Assembly: GCA_963782465.1 (NCBI GenBank)
Contig: CAWAJR010000006.1
Coordinates: 434,001-498,000 of the forward strand
Origin: JAODBJ01 sp963782465
Lineage (GTDB): Bacteria > Actinomycetota > Acidimicrobiia > IMCC26256 > PALSA-610
DNA length: 64,000 nt
Reading direction: 5' to 3'
Below, piece after piece: positions 1 through 8,743 of the stretch. Position numbers and translations under genes: made by a program. The stretch's first letter is position 1. Each line of letters starts with the position of its first letter. The notes under the pieces were generated by a model. The model was given only the letters and a program-made list of their open reading frames with translations, made no database searches and had not been told where the DNA came from.

Positions 1-67
1 CGCCCAGGAACGTGATGCGAACACCTGAGCCGGCTGCGACCATCGAGACCTGAGGCTACCCGCGAGG

Positions 68-616
68 TCAGGCGAGGCCGGTTCGTCGCTCCCATTCCCG
101 GCGCGTGATCGCCATCACGCGCACCGGTACTTGCATCGTCGGATGGATCGTCTCACGATCGAGGGTCAGGCCGAGGCGTTCCATCACCCGGCCCGACTTC
201 ACGTTCTCGGGTTCGTAGATGCTCACGATCCGGTCGAGCCCGAGGGTCTCGAAGGCGAACCGCAAGCCGGCCGCTCCCGCCTCCGTCGCGTACCCCCGGC
301 CCCAGTAGGCGGGATCGAAGCGCCAGCCGACCTCGACCGCCGGCATGATCTCCGGCAGGAACGTCGGCTCGGAAAGGCCCGCCCACCCGGCGAGGGCACC
401 GGTGTCGCGCACGATCGCGGCCCACAGGTCGAACGAGTTCGCCTCCCAGCCCTCGATCCGGCGCTGGAGGAAGGCCTCGGTCTCGATACGGGTCGCGCCT
501 CGCCGCAACGGGTACCACCAGAACTCCGGGATCGCGTGCAAGACGACGAGCGCTTCGAGATCGTCGGGGCCGAGCGGCCGGAGCACCAGCCGCTCGGTCT
601 CCATCGATGTGGTCAT
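68..616 (-). CDS. GNAT-family N-acetyltransferase (RimJ/RimL type)
   Basis: Probably transfers an acetyl group from acetyl-CoA to an amine; the substrate is unknown. The protein begins METERLVLRPL, the usual start of RimJ/RimL-type GNATs, and has the acetyl-CoA loop region WGRGYATEAGAAGL followed by the family's closing helix VMERLGL. I use the ATG at 616; a second ATG at 604 (just before ETERL) is equally possible. A longer frame reaching 709 is rejected because its first 31 codons run through the hairpin repeat at 661-720. It lies downstream of the ferritin-like gene on the same strand, but the hairpin between them suggests separate transcription. Confidence 0.85.
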   Translation of the reverse strand: MTTSMETERLVLRPLGPDDLEALVVLHAIPEFWWYPLRRGATRIETEAFLQRRIEGWEANSFDLWAAIVRDTGALAGWAGLSEPTFLPEIMPAVEVGWRFDPAYWGRGYATEAGAAGLRFAFETLGLDRIVSIYEPENVKSGRVMERLGLTLDRETIHPTMQVPVRVMAITRREWERRTGLA

Positions 617-660
617 CGGATGATGTTCAACCCCGCTTCGAGGCGCGGCAAACCAAAACA

Positions 661-720
661 CCCGCCGGGTTGTGAGCGTTGCACGCCCATAGAGGGGTGC
701 AAGCCTCACAACCCGGCGGG
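661..720. terminator. Long perfect hairpin, copy 1 of a three-copy family
   Basis: Outer arms CCCGCCGGGTTGTGAG (661-676) and its exact reverse complement (705-720) enclose a second, imperfect stem (TTGCAC/GTGCAA plus CCC/GGG). It lies 3' of the ferritin-like gene and 5' of the GNAT gene, both on the minus strand. The outer arm is nearly identical to the hairpins at 17272-17325 and 43036-43091. A factor-independent terminator without a U-run, or a dispersed palindromic repeat, are the likely explanations. Confidence 0.75.
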
Positions 721-743
721 TGCCGGGTTCGAGTGCGGAGCGG

Positions 744-1880
744 TTACGCGCCGGCGACCGCTTCGCGGTCTTGGGCGACGGCGTCGAGGGCGGTGTACTC
801 CTCGCCGGTGTCGACCCAGTCTTCGAACTGGATGACGCCGAGCTCGGTGAACTTGGTGCGCAACCAACCGTCGCCCGCGTCGAGCAGGCCGAGCTTCTTG
901 CAGTTCGGGACGATCTTCGAGAACAGCAACGACTGGAACAGCGTGCGGGTCTCGTCCATCATCACGAGCTTGACGGCTTCCTTCACGTCGACGCCCATGC
1001 GGTCCCACACTTCTTGCTGCAAGAAGCGGTCGCGCATGCGCACCGCGGCCTCGAACGCGAACTCCTGGCGCTCGCGGATCTCGGTGCCGGTCAGCTCCGT
1101 GTAGTACTCCTTCAGCGAGAGCACCCCGAACGCGACGTGGCGGGCTTCGTCGCTCATCACGTAGCGGAGCAGTTGCTTGAGCAACGGCTCGGTCGTCATC
1201 TGGTGCATGAACCCGAACGCGGCGAGCGCCAGACCCTCGACCATGATCTGCATGCCGAGATAGGTCATGTCCCAACGGTTGTCGGCGATGATGTCGTCGA
1301 GCAGCAACCGCAGGTGCGCGTTGATCGGGTAGTGGCCCGACAGCTTGTCGTCGAGGTACTTCGCGAACACCTCGACGTGACGAGCCTCGTCCATCACCTG
1401 CGTCGACGCGTAGTACTTCGCGTCGATCCACGGCACCGTCTCGACGATGCGCGCGGTGCAGATCAGTGCACCCTGCTCACCGTGCATGAACTGCGAAAGG
1501 GTCCAGTTCTGCGACTCGACACCGAGCTGGATCCACTCCTTGTCGCTCCACTTGGCGAACGGCGTGCCGGCGAGGTCGACGTCGCCGCTGAAGAAGCCGT
1601 TCTCGCCGTTCTGCGCCATGTTGGCGAGGACGACCTTCTCCTGGTCGACGTCGGTGTCCCACGGCAAGTCGGTGGTCGCGTTCCACTGCGAGGTCTTGGC
1701 CTTCTCGTAGAGCTTCACGAGCGCCGGACGGCTGCGCGCGTAGTCCCACGTGAAGATCGCGTCGGGGCTGGCGTTGACGGCGTGCATGACGGCGTCGACG
1801 TCGGTGTTGGTGACGGAGAGGATCGCTTCGAGGTCGTTGATCTCGTCGCGTCCGATCATTTCTTTGTTGGTGGTGGTCAT
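744..1880 (-). CDS. Ferritin-like di-iron carboxylate protein
   Basis: A 378-residue helical protein with two DEARH motifs (in DEARHVEVFAKYL and SDEARHVAFG), the ExxH pairs that bind a di-iron or mixed-metal centre in the ferritin/R2-like superfamily. It could be an oxidase or oxygenase; the substrate cannot be read from sequence. It is too divergent for me to call it NrdB, AurF or the R2-like ligand-binding oxidase. The start is the ATG at 1880, with GGGAG 7 bases upstream, and this ATG overlaps the stop of the upstream TetR gene (ATGA). The two are therefore translationally coupled and presumably co-regulated by that TetR. The longer frame to 2021 is inside the TetR gene. Confidence 0.85.
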   Translation of the reverse strand: MTTTNKEMIGRDEINDLEAILSVTNTDVDAVMHAVNASPDAIFTWDYARSRPALVKLYEKAKTSQWNATTDLPWDTDVDQEKVVLANMAQNGENGFFSGDVDLAGTPFAKWSDKEWIQLGVESQNWTLSQFMHGEQGALICTARIVETVPWIDAKYYASTQVMDEARHVEVFAKYLDDKLSGHYPINAHLRLLLDDIIADNRWDMTYLGMQIMVEGLALAAFGFMHQMTTEPLLKQLLRYVMSDEARHVAFGVLSLKEYYTELTGTEIRERQEFAFEAAVRMRDRFLQQEVWDRMGVDVKEAVKLVMMDETRTLFQSLLFSKIVPNCKKLGLLDAGDGWLRTKFTELGVIQFEDWVDTGEEYTALDAVAQDREAVAGA

Positions 1881-2509
1881 GATGACACTCCCGAAATGTT
1901 TGACGGGACAAGCCCGGGAAGCACGAATTGGTTGACGAGGGCCCGAACCGAGACCGGGTCGTTGAGATCGACGTCGGCGCTCGGGCTGCAGGCGTACGAA
2001 AGGACGATGCGAACGAGCCATTCGGCCGCGCGCCCGGTGCGCTCGGCCGGGAGGAATGCGTCGAGGGCAGGCGCGACGAGCGCGCTCGCATCGCGCAGGA
2101 AGTCGTCGGCGCGGTGGAACGCGAGGTGGGGCAAGACCACCTCCGGCTCCACGAGCAACACGTACTGCAGCGCGGTGTTGCCTTGCAGGCGATCGACGGC
2201 GGTGCCGATCATCGCGACCAGCGCGTCTTCGAAAGCCTCGCAGCCGGCCGTCGCGGCTTGGAGTTCGGCTCCGAGGCGTCGCGCTTCACGCGCGACGAGC
2301 GCCGACACGAGCGGCTGCTTGCCGGGGAAGTAGCGGTAGAGGGTCGCCCGCGCGCAGCCCGCTTCGCGGGCGACGTCGTCGAGCGTCGACTTGGTCAGGC
2401 CGACCCTCGCGATGCACGCCAGCGCGGCGTCGAGGATGCGGTCGGTCGGCGCGACCGCGGCGTCGGTCGCGCCGCCACGAGCTCCACCGCCGGGAACCTG
2501 ATACGCCAT
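1877..2509 (-). CDS. TetR-family transcriptional regulator
   Basis: DNA-binding repressor of about 210 residues. The N-terminal helix-turn-helix is clear: RILDAALACIARVG, then STLDDVAREAGCARATLYRYF. The C-terminal ligand domain is divergent. The ATG at 2509 is chosen because a good promoter (TTGACG, 18 bases, TACTGT) puts the transcript start within a few bases of it, giving a leaderless or nearly leaderless mRNA. Its last codon overlaps the ferritin-like gene (ATGA), so it is the first gene of a two-gene operon and probably autoregulates through the inverted repeat at 2512-2542. A second pair of palindromes lies further upstream at 2597-2647. Confidence 0.9.
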   Translation of the reverse strand: MAYQVPGGGARGGATDAAVAPTDRILDAALACIARVGLTKSTLDDVAREAGCARATLYRYFPGKQPLVSALVAREARRLGAELQAATAGCEAFEDALVAMIGTAVDRLQGNTALQYVLLVEPEVVLPHLAFHRADDFLRDASALVAPALDAFLPAERTGRAAEWLVRIVLSYACSPSADVDLNDPVSVRALVNQFVLPGLVPSNISGVSS

Positions 2510-2511
2510 CA

Positions 2512-2542
2512 GATGAGACAGTATGTCGCTCTTCGTCTCATC
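2512..2542. promoter_or_regulatory. Operator-like inverted repeat overlapping the tetR promoter
   Basis: GATGAGAC (2512-2519) and GTCTCATC (2535-2542) form a perfect 8-base inverted repeat with a 15-base spacer. One arm lies just inside the -35 hexamer and the other just past the -10, so a dimer bound here would block RNA polymerase. It is the best candidate for autoregulation by the adjacent TetR protein. Confidence 0.55.
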
Positions 2543-2547
2543 GTCAA
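2518..2547 (-). promoter_or_regulatory. Sigma-70-type promoter of the tetR/ferritin-like operon
   Basis: Read on the minus strand, TTGACG (2547-2542) is followed after 18 bases by TACTGT (2523-2518). The predicted start of transcription is near 2511 and the start codon is at 2509, so the message would be essentially leaderless, a common actinobacterial arrangement. Confidence 0.6.
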
Positions 2548-2596
2548 TGTGTCGCACGTCACAGTTCGGTGCACCCGGCCGGGGCGGCCGGCTCGG

Positions 2597-2647
2597 GACC
2601 ATTGGTCACCACTCAGCGCGGGGGACCGTTTTGTGACCAATGGTCAC
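2597..2647. promoter_or_regulatory. Pair of related palindromes upstream of the tetR promoter
   Basis: GACC-ATT-GGTC (2597-2607) and GTGACC-AAT-GGTCAC (2633-2647) share the same GACC/GGTC half-sites, with centres 38 bases apart. They lie between the 3' end of the second TetR gene and the promoter of the first. The size and symmetry suit a dimeric regulator of the TetR or GntR class; which protein binds is unknown. Confidence 0.5.
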
Positions 2648-2654
2648 TGCGCGC

Positions 2655-3242
2655 TCAGGTCGCGACGATCCCGCCCAAGAGTTCCTCTCGCACCACTTCG
2701 CGGACCTGGGCGGGCTCGGCGAAGTCCCAGCGGCCGGCCTCGCCGATGAGCGAGAGGATCCCGCGGGCGAGGTAGTCGGCCGCCCGGTCGACGTCGACTT
2801 CGGGGCGCAGCCGTCCGGCCTCCGCTTCCCGGGCCAGGTACGGGTGCAGGAAGGCGGCGATGAACGGGAGCGTCTTGGCCGATTCGGTCGTGAGCAGCGG
2901 GAGAAGGCGGCCCGGTTCGGTCTCCAGGATCTTCTGCAGCACTTCGTGTTCCTGCACCGAGCGCCGGGCGAACACGAGCCCCTCTTCGAGCAGGTGCGCG
3001 AGGTCGGGGGCGTCGCGCACCGCGTCGGCCAGCTGGTTGAAGTAGCGGGCCAGCTCCCACGCCACCGTGGCGTGCAGCAGTTCGTCGCGCCCGCCGGGGA
3101 ACTGCCGGTAGATCGTCGCCCGCGACACCCCCGACTCCTTCACGACGTCCTCGATCGTCGTCTTGGCCAAGCCGTAACGGGTGACGCACGTGTACGCCGC
3201 TCCGAGGATCCGGTCTCGCAGGCGCAACGGGTCGCTCGGCAC
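2655..3242 (-). CDS. TetR-family transcriptional regulator, divergent from bioA
   Basis: About 195 residues with a clear N-terminal helix-turn-helix (RDRILGAAYTCVTRYG, then TTIEDVVKESGVSRATIYRQF). The start is uncertain: GTG at 3242 is used here, and an in-frame TTG at 3260 would share its first base with the bioA ATG. Head-to-head placement with bioA suggests a role in biotin control, by analogy with BioQ, the TetR-type biotin repressor of corynebacteria and mycobacteria. That is inference from position only. There is no room for a normal intergenic promoter, so the two divergent promoters must lie inside the facing coding regions or the genes are leaderless. Confidence 0.85.
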   Translation of the reverse strand: MPSDPLRLRDRILGAAYTCVTRYGLAKTTIEDVVKESGVSRATIYRQFPGGRDELLHATVAWELARYFNQLADAVRDAPDLAHLLEEGLVFARRSVQEHEVLQKILETEPGRLLPLLTTESAKTLPFIAAFLHPYLAREAEAGRLRPEVDVDRAADYLARGILSLIGEAGRWDFAEPAQVREVVREELLGGIVAT

Positions 3243-3259
3243 GTCAATAGGATGCCGCA

Positions 3260-4567
3260 ATGTCCGAAGCGGGAGCGTCGGAACACGACCAGTGGGTGGC
3301 GCGCGACGCCGCGGTCGTCTGGCACGGCTTCACCCAGATGGCGAGCTACGCCGAGAACCGGCCGGTCGTGGTCGACCGGGCGGAGGGCCACGACGTCATC
3401 GACGTGAACGGGCGCCACTATCTCGACGCGGTGTCGTCGTTGTGGGTCACGACGCTCGGCCATTGCGTTCCCGAGCTCGACGACGCGATCCAGCAACAAC
3501 TCGCGCGCGGCGCGCACTCGACGATGCTCGGCAACGGCAACCGCATCGTGATCGAACTGTCGGAAGCGCTCGCGCGAGTGGTTCCGGTCGACGACCCGCA
3601 CTTCCTCTACGCGTCCGACGGTGCCTCGGCGGTGGAACAAGCGTTGAAGGTCGCGTTCCAGCACTGGGTGAACGTCGGCACCCCCCGCTCACAATTCCTC
3701 GCGTTCGGCGGCGCGTACCACGGCGACACGATCGGTGCGCTCTCCCTCGGCGACGACGGCTTCGGTGCCGACGTGTTCAACCCGCTCCGGTTCCCCGTGC
3801 TGCGCGCCCCGCGTTTCGACGACCCGGCCTGCTTCGACGTCGCGATCGAGATGATCGCCGAACACGCCACCGATCTCGTGGCCGTCGTGGTCGAACCCTC
3901 GGTGCAAGCGGCGGGCGGGATGTTGCTCGGCCTCGAACCCGGCCTCGCCCGCCTCGGCACCGCGTGCCGCGAGCACGGCGTGCCGTTGATCTGCGACGAG
4001 ATCGCAACCGGGTTCGGCCGTACCGGCACGCTCTTCGCCTCGGAACGGTGCGGCCTGCGTCCCGACATCATGTGCCTCGGCAAAGGCATGACGGCCGGCT
4101 ACCTGCCCATGTCGGTGACCGTGGTGACGGGCCCGATCTACGCGTCGTTCCTCGGCGACGACCTCGGGAGCCGCACCCTCTACCACGGCCACTCCTACGG
4201 CGGGAATGCTCTGGCCGCCGCGGTCGCGCTCCGCCACCTCGAACTCCTCGACGCGTGGGACGTGCTCGCCAACGTGCGGGAGCGTTCGGCCGAACTCCAC
4301 GACCTCCTCCACGACCGCGTGGCACCGAAACCAGCGGTGCGCGACGTGCGGCTCCGGGGCCTCATGGGCGGGGTCGAACTCGCACCGCCGGCCGACGGGT
4401 TGCGATGGGGGCGGCGGGTGTCGCTCGGTGCGGTCGAGCGCGGGGTGCTGCTCCGATCGATCGGCGACACGGTGATCCTCATGCCGCCGCTCACGATCAC
4501 CTCGCGCGAGGTACACCAGGTCGTGCACGCGCTTTCCGACGCGATCGACGAGGAATGCGCGCCGTGA
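3260..4567 (+). CDS. bioA: Adenosylmethionine-8-amino-7-oxononanoate aminotransferase
   Basis: Class III PLP-dependent aminotransferase that converts KAPA to DAPA in biotin synthesis, using S-adenosylmethionine as amino donor. At 435 residues it has the usual family length. Visible features are the PLP phosphate-binding stretch YASDGASAVEQALK, the DEIATGFGRTG motif with the PLP-contacting Asp, and the Schiff-base lysine in CLGKGMTAGYLP (about residue 275). It starts at the ATG at 3260 and overlaps bioF by 4 bases (GTGA), so bioA-bioF-bioD form one operon. bioB is not in this window. Confidence 0.95.
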   Translation: MSEAGASEHDQWVARDAAVVWHGFTQMASYAENRPVVVDRAEGHDVIDVNGRHYLDAVSSLWVTTLGHCVPELDDAIQQQLARGAHSTMLGNGNRIVIELSEALARVVPVDDPHFLYASDGASAVEQALKVAFQHWVNVGTPRSQFLAFGGAYHGDTIGALSLGDDGFGADVFNPLRFPVLRAPRFDDPACFDVAIEMIAEHATDLVAVVVEPSVQAAGGMLLGLEPGLARLGTACREHGVPLICDEIATGFGRTGTLFASERCGLRPDIMCLGKGMTAGYLPMSVTVVTGPIYASFLGDDLGSRTLYHGHSYGGNALAAAVALRHLELLDAWDVLANVRERSAELHDLLHDRVAPKPAVRDVRLRGLMGGVELAPPADGLRWGRRVSLGAVERGVLLRSIGDTVILMPPLTITSREVHQVVHALSDAIDEECAP

Positions 4568-5687
4568 CGGGCTCAGGCTGGGCTGATTGGGCCGCGCAGG
4601 AAGGCGAGTCGGTGCGTGCCCTCGGGCAATGGCGCGCGCCGCGCGACTTCGACGCGCACGGCGCCGAGGGGAAACTCGCACCCGACGGTCGCCCCGTCGT
4701 GTCGTTCGCGTCGAACGACTACTTCGGCCTCACCCAGCACCCCGACGTCGTCGCGGCGGCGCACGCCGCGCTCGAACGCTTCGGGGCCGGTGCCGGGTCG
4801 GCCCGGTTGATCGTCGGGTCGCGACCGGTGCACTCGGAACTGGAAAACGCCCTGGCCGCGTGGAAGCACGAGGACGCGGCCGTGTGCTTCCCCACCGGGT
4901 TCGCCGCCAACCTCGGTGCGATCACGACGTTCGCGGGGCCCGACGTGCTCGTGTGCTCCGACGAGCTGAACCACGCGTCGATCATCGACGGTTGCCGGTT
5001 GTCGCGCGCGACCGTCGAGGTGTTCCCCCATCGCGACGTCGATGCGCTCGGCGACCTCCTGGCTCGGCGGGGACCGCGCCGCGCGATGGTGGTCACCGAC
5101 ACGGTGTTCTCGATGGACGGCGACATCGCCGACGTCGACGCACTCGTCGACATCTGCGCGCGCCACGATGCCTTGCTCGTCGTCGACGAAGCACACGCCG
5201 CCCTGGGCCGCACCCGGATCTCTCCCCCGTCGCACACGTACGCGTCGGCACGCTGTCGAAGATGCTCGGCGCGCTGGGCGGGTTCGTCGCCGGACCGCGG
5301 CCGTTCGTCGATCTCGTCGTGAACCGCGCCCGGTCCTACATCTTCACGACCGCGTCGACGCCGGCCGACACCGCGGCGGCCCTGGCCGCGGTCCGTATCG
5401 TGCAGTCGCGCGAAGGCGAAGCGCTCGCGGCACGGTTGCGGTCGCTCGTCGATCAGCTGCGACCCGGTCACCCGTCACCGATCGTCCCGTTCGTGTGCGG
5501 CGGCGAGCAGCGGGCACTCGACGCGGCCGGCGCGCTGCTCGAGCGCGGGGTGCTCGTGCCCGCGATCCGGCCGCCGACCGTTCCGCCCGGTACGTCGCGG
5601 CTGCGGGTCGCGCTTTCGGCCGCGCATACCGAGGCGCAGGTCGAGATGCTGCTCGACGCGTTGCGCGACCTCGACCTCGTCTCGTGA
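4564..5687 (+). CDS. bioF: 8-amino-7-oxononanoate synthase, frameshifted in this sequence
   Basis: PLP enzyme that condenses pimeloyl-ACP or -CoA with alanine to form KAPA. The family signatures VSFASNDYFGL, VCSDELNHASIIDG, VVDEAHA and the PLP-lysine region VGTLSKMLGALGGF are all present, but in two reading frames. The frame changes at the GGG at 5205-5207, where one extra G would restore continuity from the DEAHAALG stretch into PHPDLSPVAHV. Everything after the shift reads normally to the stop, so a missing base in the consensus is more likely than a real mutation. The GTG at 4564 overlaps the bioA stop; an in-frame ATG at 4555 is an alternative. Confidence 0.9.
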
Positions 5688-5705
5688 GCCGCGTCTCGTG
5701 AGCCG
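5678..5705 (+). repeat. 14-bp perfect tandem duplication at the bioF/bioD junction
   Basis: CGTCTCGTGAGCCG occurs twice head to tail (5678-5691 and 5692-5705). The TGA inside the first copy ends bioF and the GTG inside the second starts bioD. A single copy would give the GTGA overlap used by most gene pairs here. Confidence 0.9.
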
Positions 5706-6344
5706 TGTCGTCGTCGTCACCGGGACCGGGACCGAGGTCGGCAAGACCTGGGTCACCGCCGCGACGGCACGGGCGCTCGCGCCCGAGCACACGGTGGTGG
5801 CGAGGAAGCCGGTGCAGTCGTTCGAGCCGGGCGCCGGACCGACCGACGCCGACGTGCTCGCCGCCGCGACGGGGCAATCACCGCACGACGTCTGCCGCCC
5901 GGAGCGCTGGTACCCGGTTGCCGTCGCGCCGCCGATGGCGGCCGACATCCTCGGGCGCCCCGCGTTCACGATCGCCGACCTCGCCGGCGAGGTCGCGCCG
6001 TTCCGCGAGGGGACGATCACCCTCGTCGAAGGCGCGGGGGCGCGCGTTCGCCGATCGCGACCGACGGCGACACCCTCGACCTCGCGGCCGCGCTCCCCAC
6101 CGACGCCGTCGTACTCGTCGCCGACGCGGGGCTCGGCACCATCAACGCGGTCCGCCTGAGCGCCGCCGCGATCACCCGGTGGCCGCTCGTGGTCGTGCTG
6201 AACCGCTACGACGAAGGCAACGACCTGCACGGGCGCAACGCCGGCTGGCTACGCGACCGCGAGGGCCTCGACGTCGTCACGACGCCCGAGGCCCTCGCGT
6301 CCGAACTCACTGCCGCGCGGGGTTCCTCGTCCCTCAACCGTTGA
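5698..6344 (+). CDS. bioD: Dethiobiotin synthetase, frameshifted in this sequence
   Basis: ATP-dependent carboxylase that closes the ureido ring on DAPA to give dethiobiotin. The N-terminus carries the P-loop TGTGTEVGKTW and the substrate region VARKPVQSF. The VEGAGG motif is split by an indel in the G run at 6036-6040; one more G restores VEGAGGARSPIATDGDTLDL and then the DAVVLVADAGLGTINA stretch to the stop at 6342-6344. Length with the correction is about 215 residues, normal for the family. The GTG start at 5698 lies 10 bases after the bioF stop. The 3' end overlaps the convergent livK gene by 11 bases, with no room for a terminator. Confidence 0.88.
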
Positions 6345-7691
6345 TGAGCGTCGCCGGGCTGAGCGCGGCGGTGTGGCCGTCTTCCTTGGTGAGGCTCCCG
6401 ATCGGATCGGAGTGCTGGGCCGTCGCGTCGTACTTGATCAACTGGAAGTCTTCCCCGAGGAACCAGTCGTTGGCGCTGGTCGTCCACGACGCGCCGGGCA
6501 GCTCGAGGCCCACATCCTTGAGGCCGTCGAGTGTGCGGGCCGTCTCCATCACCGACACCCGGTCGAGTTTGGGCGACCGGTGCAGGATCTCGGCCATCGC
6601 CGCGCCGGCGGTCCACCCGTAGGCGACGATGCCGTCGGTGGCGTCGGCGTCACTCTGGTACTGCTTCACCTTCGCCTTGTAGAGCTTCATCGCGGCGTTG
6701 GTGGCGTTCCTCGGGTCGGCCGGGTCGAGCAGCGGCGTCACGCTGATCACCCCGTTGGCGGCCGCGCCGGCCAGCGCGAACAACACCTTCGACACGCACG
6801 TGCCCGACATGTACGTGATCGGCTTCCAGCCCGCCTGCGCCGCGTTCCGTAGCGCGTCGGGCACGCGAGCAGTGTCGCACCGTCGATGAACGCGTCGGCC
6901 TTCGTCGCGGCGAGCTTCGTCACCTGGGCCTTCGTGTCGGCGCCTTCCGCGTCGTACTGCTGCGTCGCGACAACCTTCAGTTGGGTGCCCTTCACCAGTT
7001 GCGCCAGCGCGTCGGCGTAGGCCTGGCCGAAGTCGTCGTTGGCCCGGAGCAACGCGATCGTCGCGTTCGGTTTCGTCTGGTTCAGGTAGTCGACGAAGGC
7101 CTTCATCTCGAGGGGGTAGGGCACCAGGTACGTGCCGAGGACCCACGGGTACTGATGGTTCCCCCACTCGGGTGCGCCGGTCGCGGCCAGGAGGTCGGGC
7201 ACACACTGCGACGCGGTGTAGTCGCGGATCGCCAGGTTGTTCTTCGTTCCGACGACGTTGAACAGCGCGAACACCTTGTTGTCGGTGATGAGGGCGCGCA
7301 CGTTCGTCACCGTCTTCGCGGGGTCGTACGCGTCGTCCTTGCTCACCAGCTGCACCTGGTACTTCTTCCCCGCGACCTCGACACCGCCCAGGTCTTTGTT
7401 CACGTAGTCGAAGTACGCGGTCTCGCCCTTCAAGATCGCGTTGAAGGCCGAGTAGGTGCCCGACAGCGGCAGGCTCGTGCCGATCTTGATCGTGTTACCC
7501 GACACGCCTTCGGTGAGGCTGCCGGGACAGTTCTGGCCGTTCACCAGCGTGCTCGCAGTCGTCCCGCCCGTGCCGGACGGGCTCGACGTGCTCGCGGTGC
7601 TGTTATTGCGACCGCTCCCGCCGCAGGCGGCGGCGACGATCGCAAGCGTGCTCAGCAACCCGAGCAGCTTGATTGGTCGCGCGTGCTTCAT
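6334..7691 (-). CDS. Branched-chain amino-acid-type ABC transporter substrate-binding lipoprotein, frameshifted
   Basis: Extracytoplasmic receptor of the LivK (periplasmic-binding type 6) family. The start at 7691 gives a lipoprotein signal peptide ending in VAAAC, followed by a Ser/Thr/Gly-rich linker. Mature-domain landmarks include IKIGTSLPLSGTYSAF, LVSKDDAYDPAKTV and ANDDFGQAYADAL. The frame changes near 6861-6870, between FIDGATLLA and PDALRNAAQAGWK; a single missing base explains it. It is the last gene of a five-gene operon (livG-F-H-M then this gene), 11 bases after livM. The true ligand may be a branched-chain amino acid, urea, an amide or an aromatic acid; sequence alone does not tell. 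Confidence 0.9.
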
Positions 7692-7702
7692 GGCGGTTCC
7701 TT

Positions 7703-8743
7703 TCACGTTGTTGCCGGAGTTGGGGACGAGGGTGACCGACGCTGCCATCTCCTCATCACGAAGCCGCGCGATCGCCGCGCCGCGCCGACCGCACCGTCGG
7801 GGAGGACGTACATCAGCAGGATGAGGATGACACCGAAAATCGCGGGTGAGAGCAGCGGCTCGCCGGGGAACTGTTGCGTGATCCAGTACTGCACGTACAC
7901 CACGAAGAACCCGCCGATCGCGGGGCCGACGACCGTGGCGGTGCCGCCCACGACGACCGCGACGAGGAACTCGATCGACAGCTGGAACGTGCTGACCTTG
8001 TCGGCGCTCGCCCCGAAGTTCACGAGCACGGCCAGCGAGCCTGCGATCGCCGCGTACGCGGCGCTCAACGCGAACGCACCGACCTTCACCGCCGGCAGGT
8101 TGATACCGACCATGGTCGCCGCGGCCTCGTGGTCGCGCACCGCGATCAACGCGCGGCCGAACCGGCTGTGCGAAAGGACGAACACGAGCGCAAGGAGAAC
8201 GACCGCGAAGACGAGCGCCAGGTAGTACACCCATTGGTCGGGTGCCGACGCGCGTGCCGGTACCCAACTGGGTGCCGCGATCTCCGTCTGGCGCAAGGTG
8301 ACCAGGTTCGTACCGCACGACCGGCAGAGTTCGTTGGGGACGAAACGCGTCGTGAGGTCGGGGAACAGCACTGCCAACCCCAGCGTCACGAGTGCGAGGT
8401 ACAGGCCCTTCACCCGCAGCGCCGGGAACCCGACCGCGGCGCCCACCACCAGCGCGACCACGATGACGATCGGGATCGTCGCCAGGAACGACCAACCGTG
8501 CTGGTGCATCAAGATGGCGGTCGTGTACGCGCCCAGGCCGAAAAAGGCGCCGTGCCCGATCGAGACCTGGCCGTTGTACCCGGTGAGCACGTTCAGGCCC
8601 ATCGCGGCGATCGCGATGTAAAACGCGTTCGAGAGCCGGTAGGTGTCGGTCGGCCCGTAGTGCTGCGGGATGTACCCCAAGATCGCGACAACCGCGATCG
8701 CGACCGCCAGCCCCACGGTGAGCCGTACCACCGGGCGGTTCAC
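7703..8743 (-). CDS. livM: ABC transporter permease, LivM type
   Basis: Integral membrane subunit of 346 residues with about nine hydrophobic segments. It has the LivM landmarks LNVLTGYNGQVSIGHGAFFG near the N-terminus and SHSRFGRALIAVRDHEAAA, the EAA-like loop that docks on the ATPases. The GTG start at 8743 overlaps the livH stop by 4 bases. The Arg/Ser-rich last 20 residues are unusual. With LivH it forms the transmembrane channel of the importer. Confidence 0.92.
   Translation of the reverse strand: MNRPVVRLTVGLAVAIAVVAILGYIPQHYGPTDTYRLSNAFYIAIAAMGLNVLTGYNGQVSIGHGAFFGLGAYTTAILMHQHGWSFLATIPIVIVVALVVGAAVGFPALRVKGLYLALVTLGLAVLFPDLTTRFVPNELCRSCGTNLVTLRQTEIAAPSWVPARASAPDQWVYYLALVFAVVLLALVFVLSHSRFGRALIAVRDHEAAATMVGINLPAVKVGAFALSAAYAAIAGSLAVLVNFGASADKVSTFQLSIEFLVAVVVGGTATVVGPAIGGFFVVYVQYWITQQFPGEPLLSPAIFGVILILLMYVLPDGAVGAARRSRGFVMRRWQRRSPSSPTPATT

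Noticed and set aside
616..709. Longer N-terminus for the first GNAT gene
   Set aside because: These codons run through the palindromic repeat at 661-720, and the family consensus starts at the METERL segment.
718..740. T-arm-like GGTTCGA suggesting a tRNA
   Set aside because: No acceptor, D-arm or anticodon stem can be built around it on either strand; the region is the end of the ferritin-like gene plus the hairpin.
131..835. Long frames opposite known genes, here and throughout the window (for example 720-2333, 9241-10128, 38722-39555)
   Set aside because: Arg/Pro/Ala-rich translations with no family motifs, lying antisense or out of frame to clear genes. They are the expected result of high GC.
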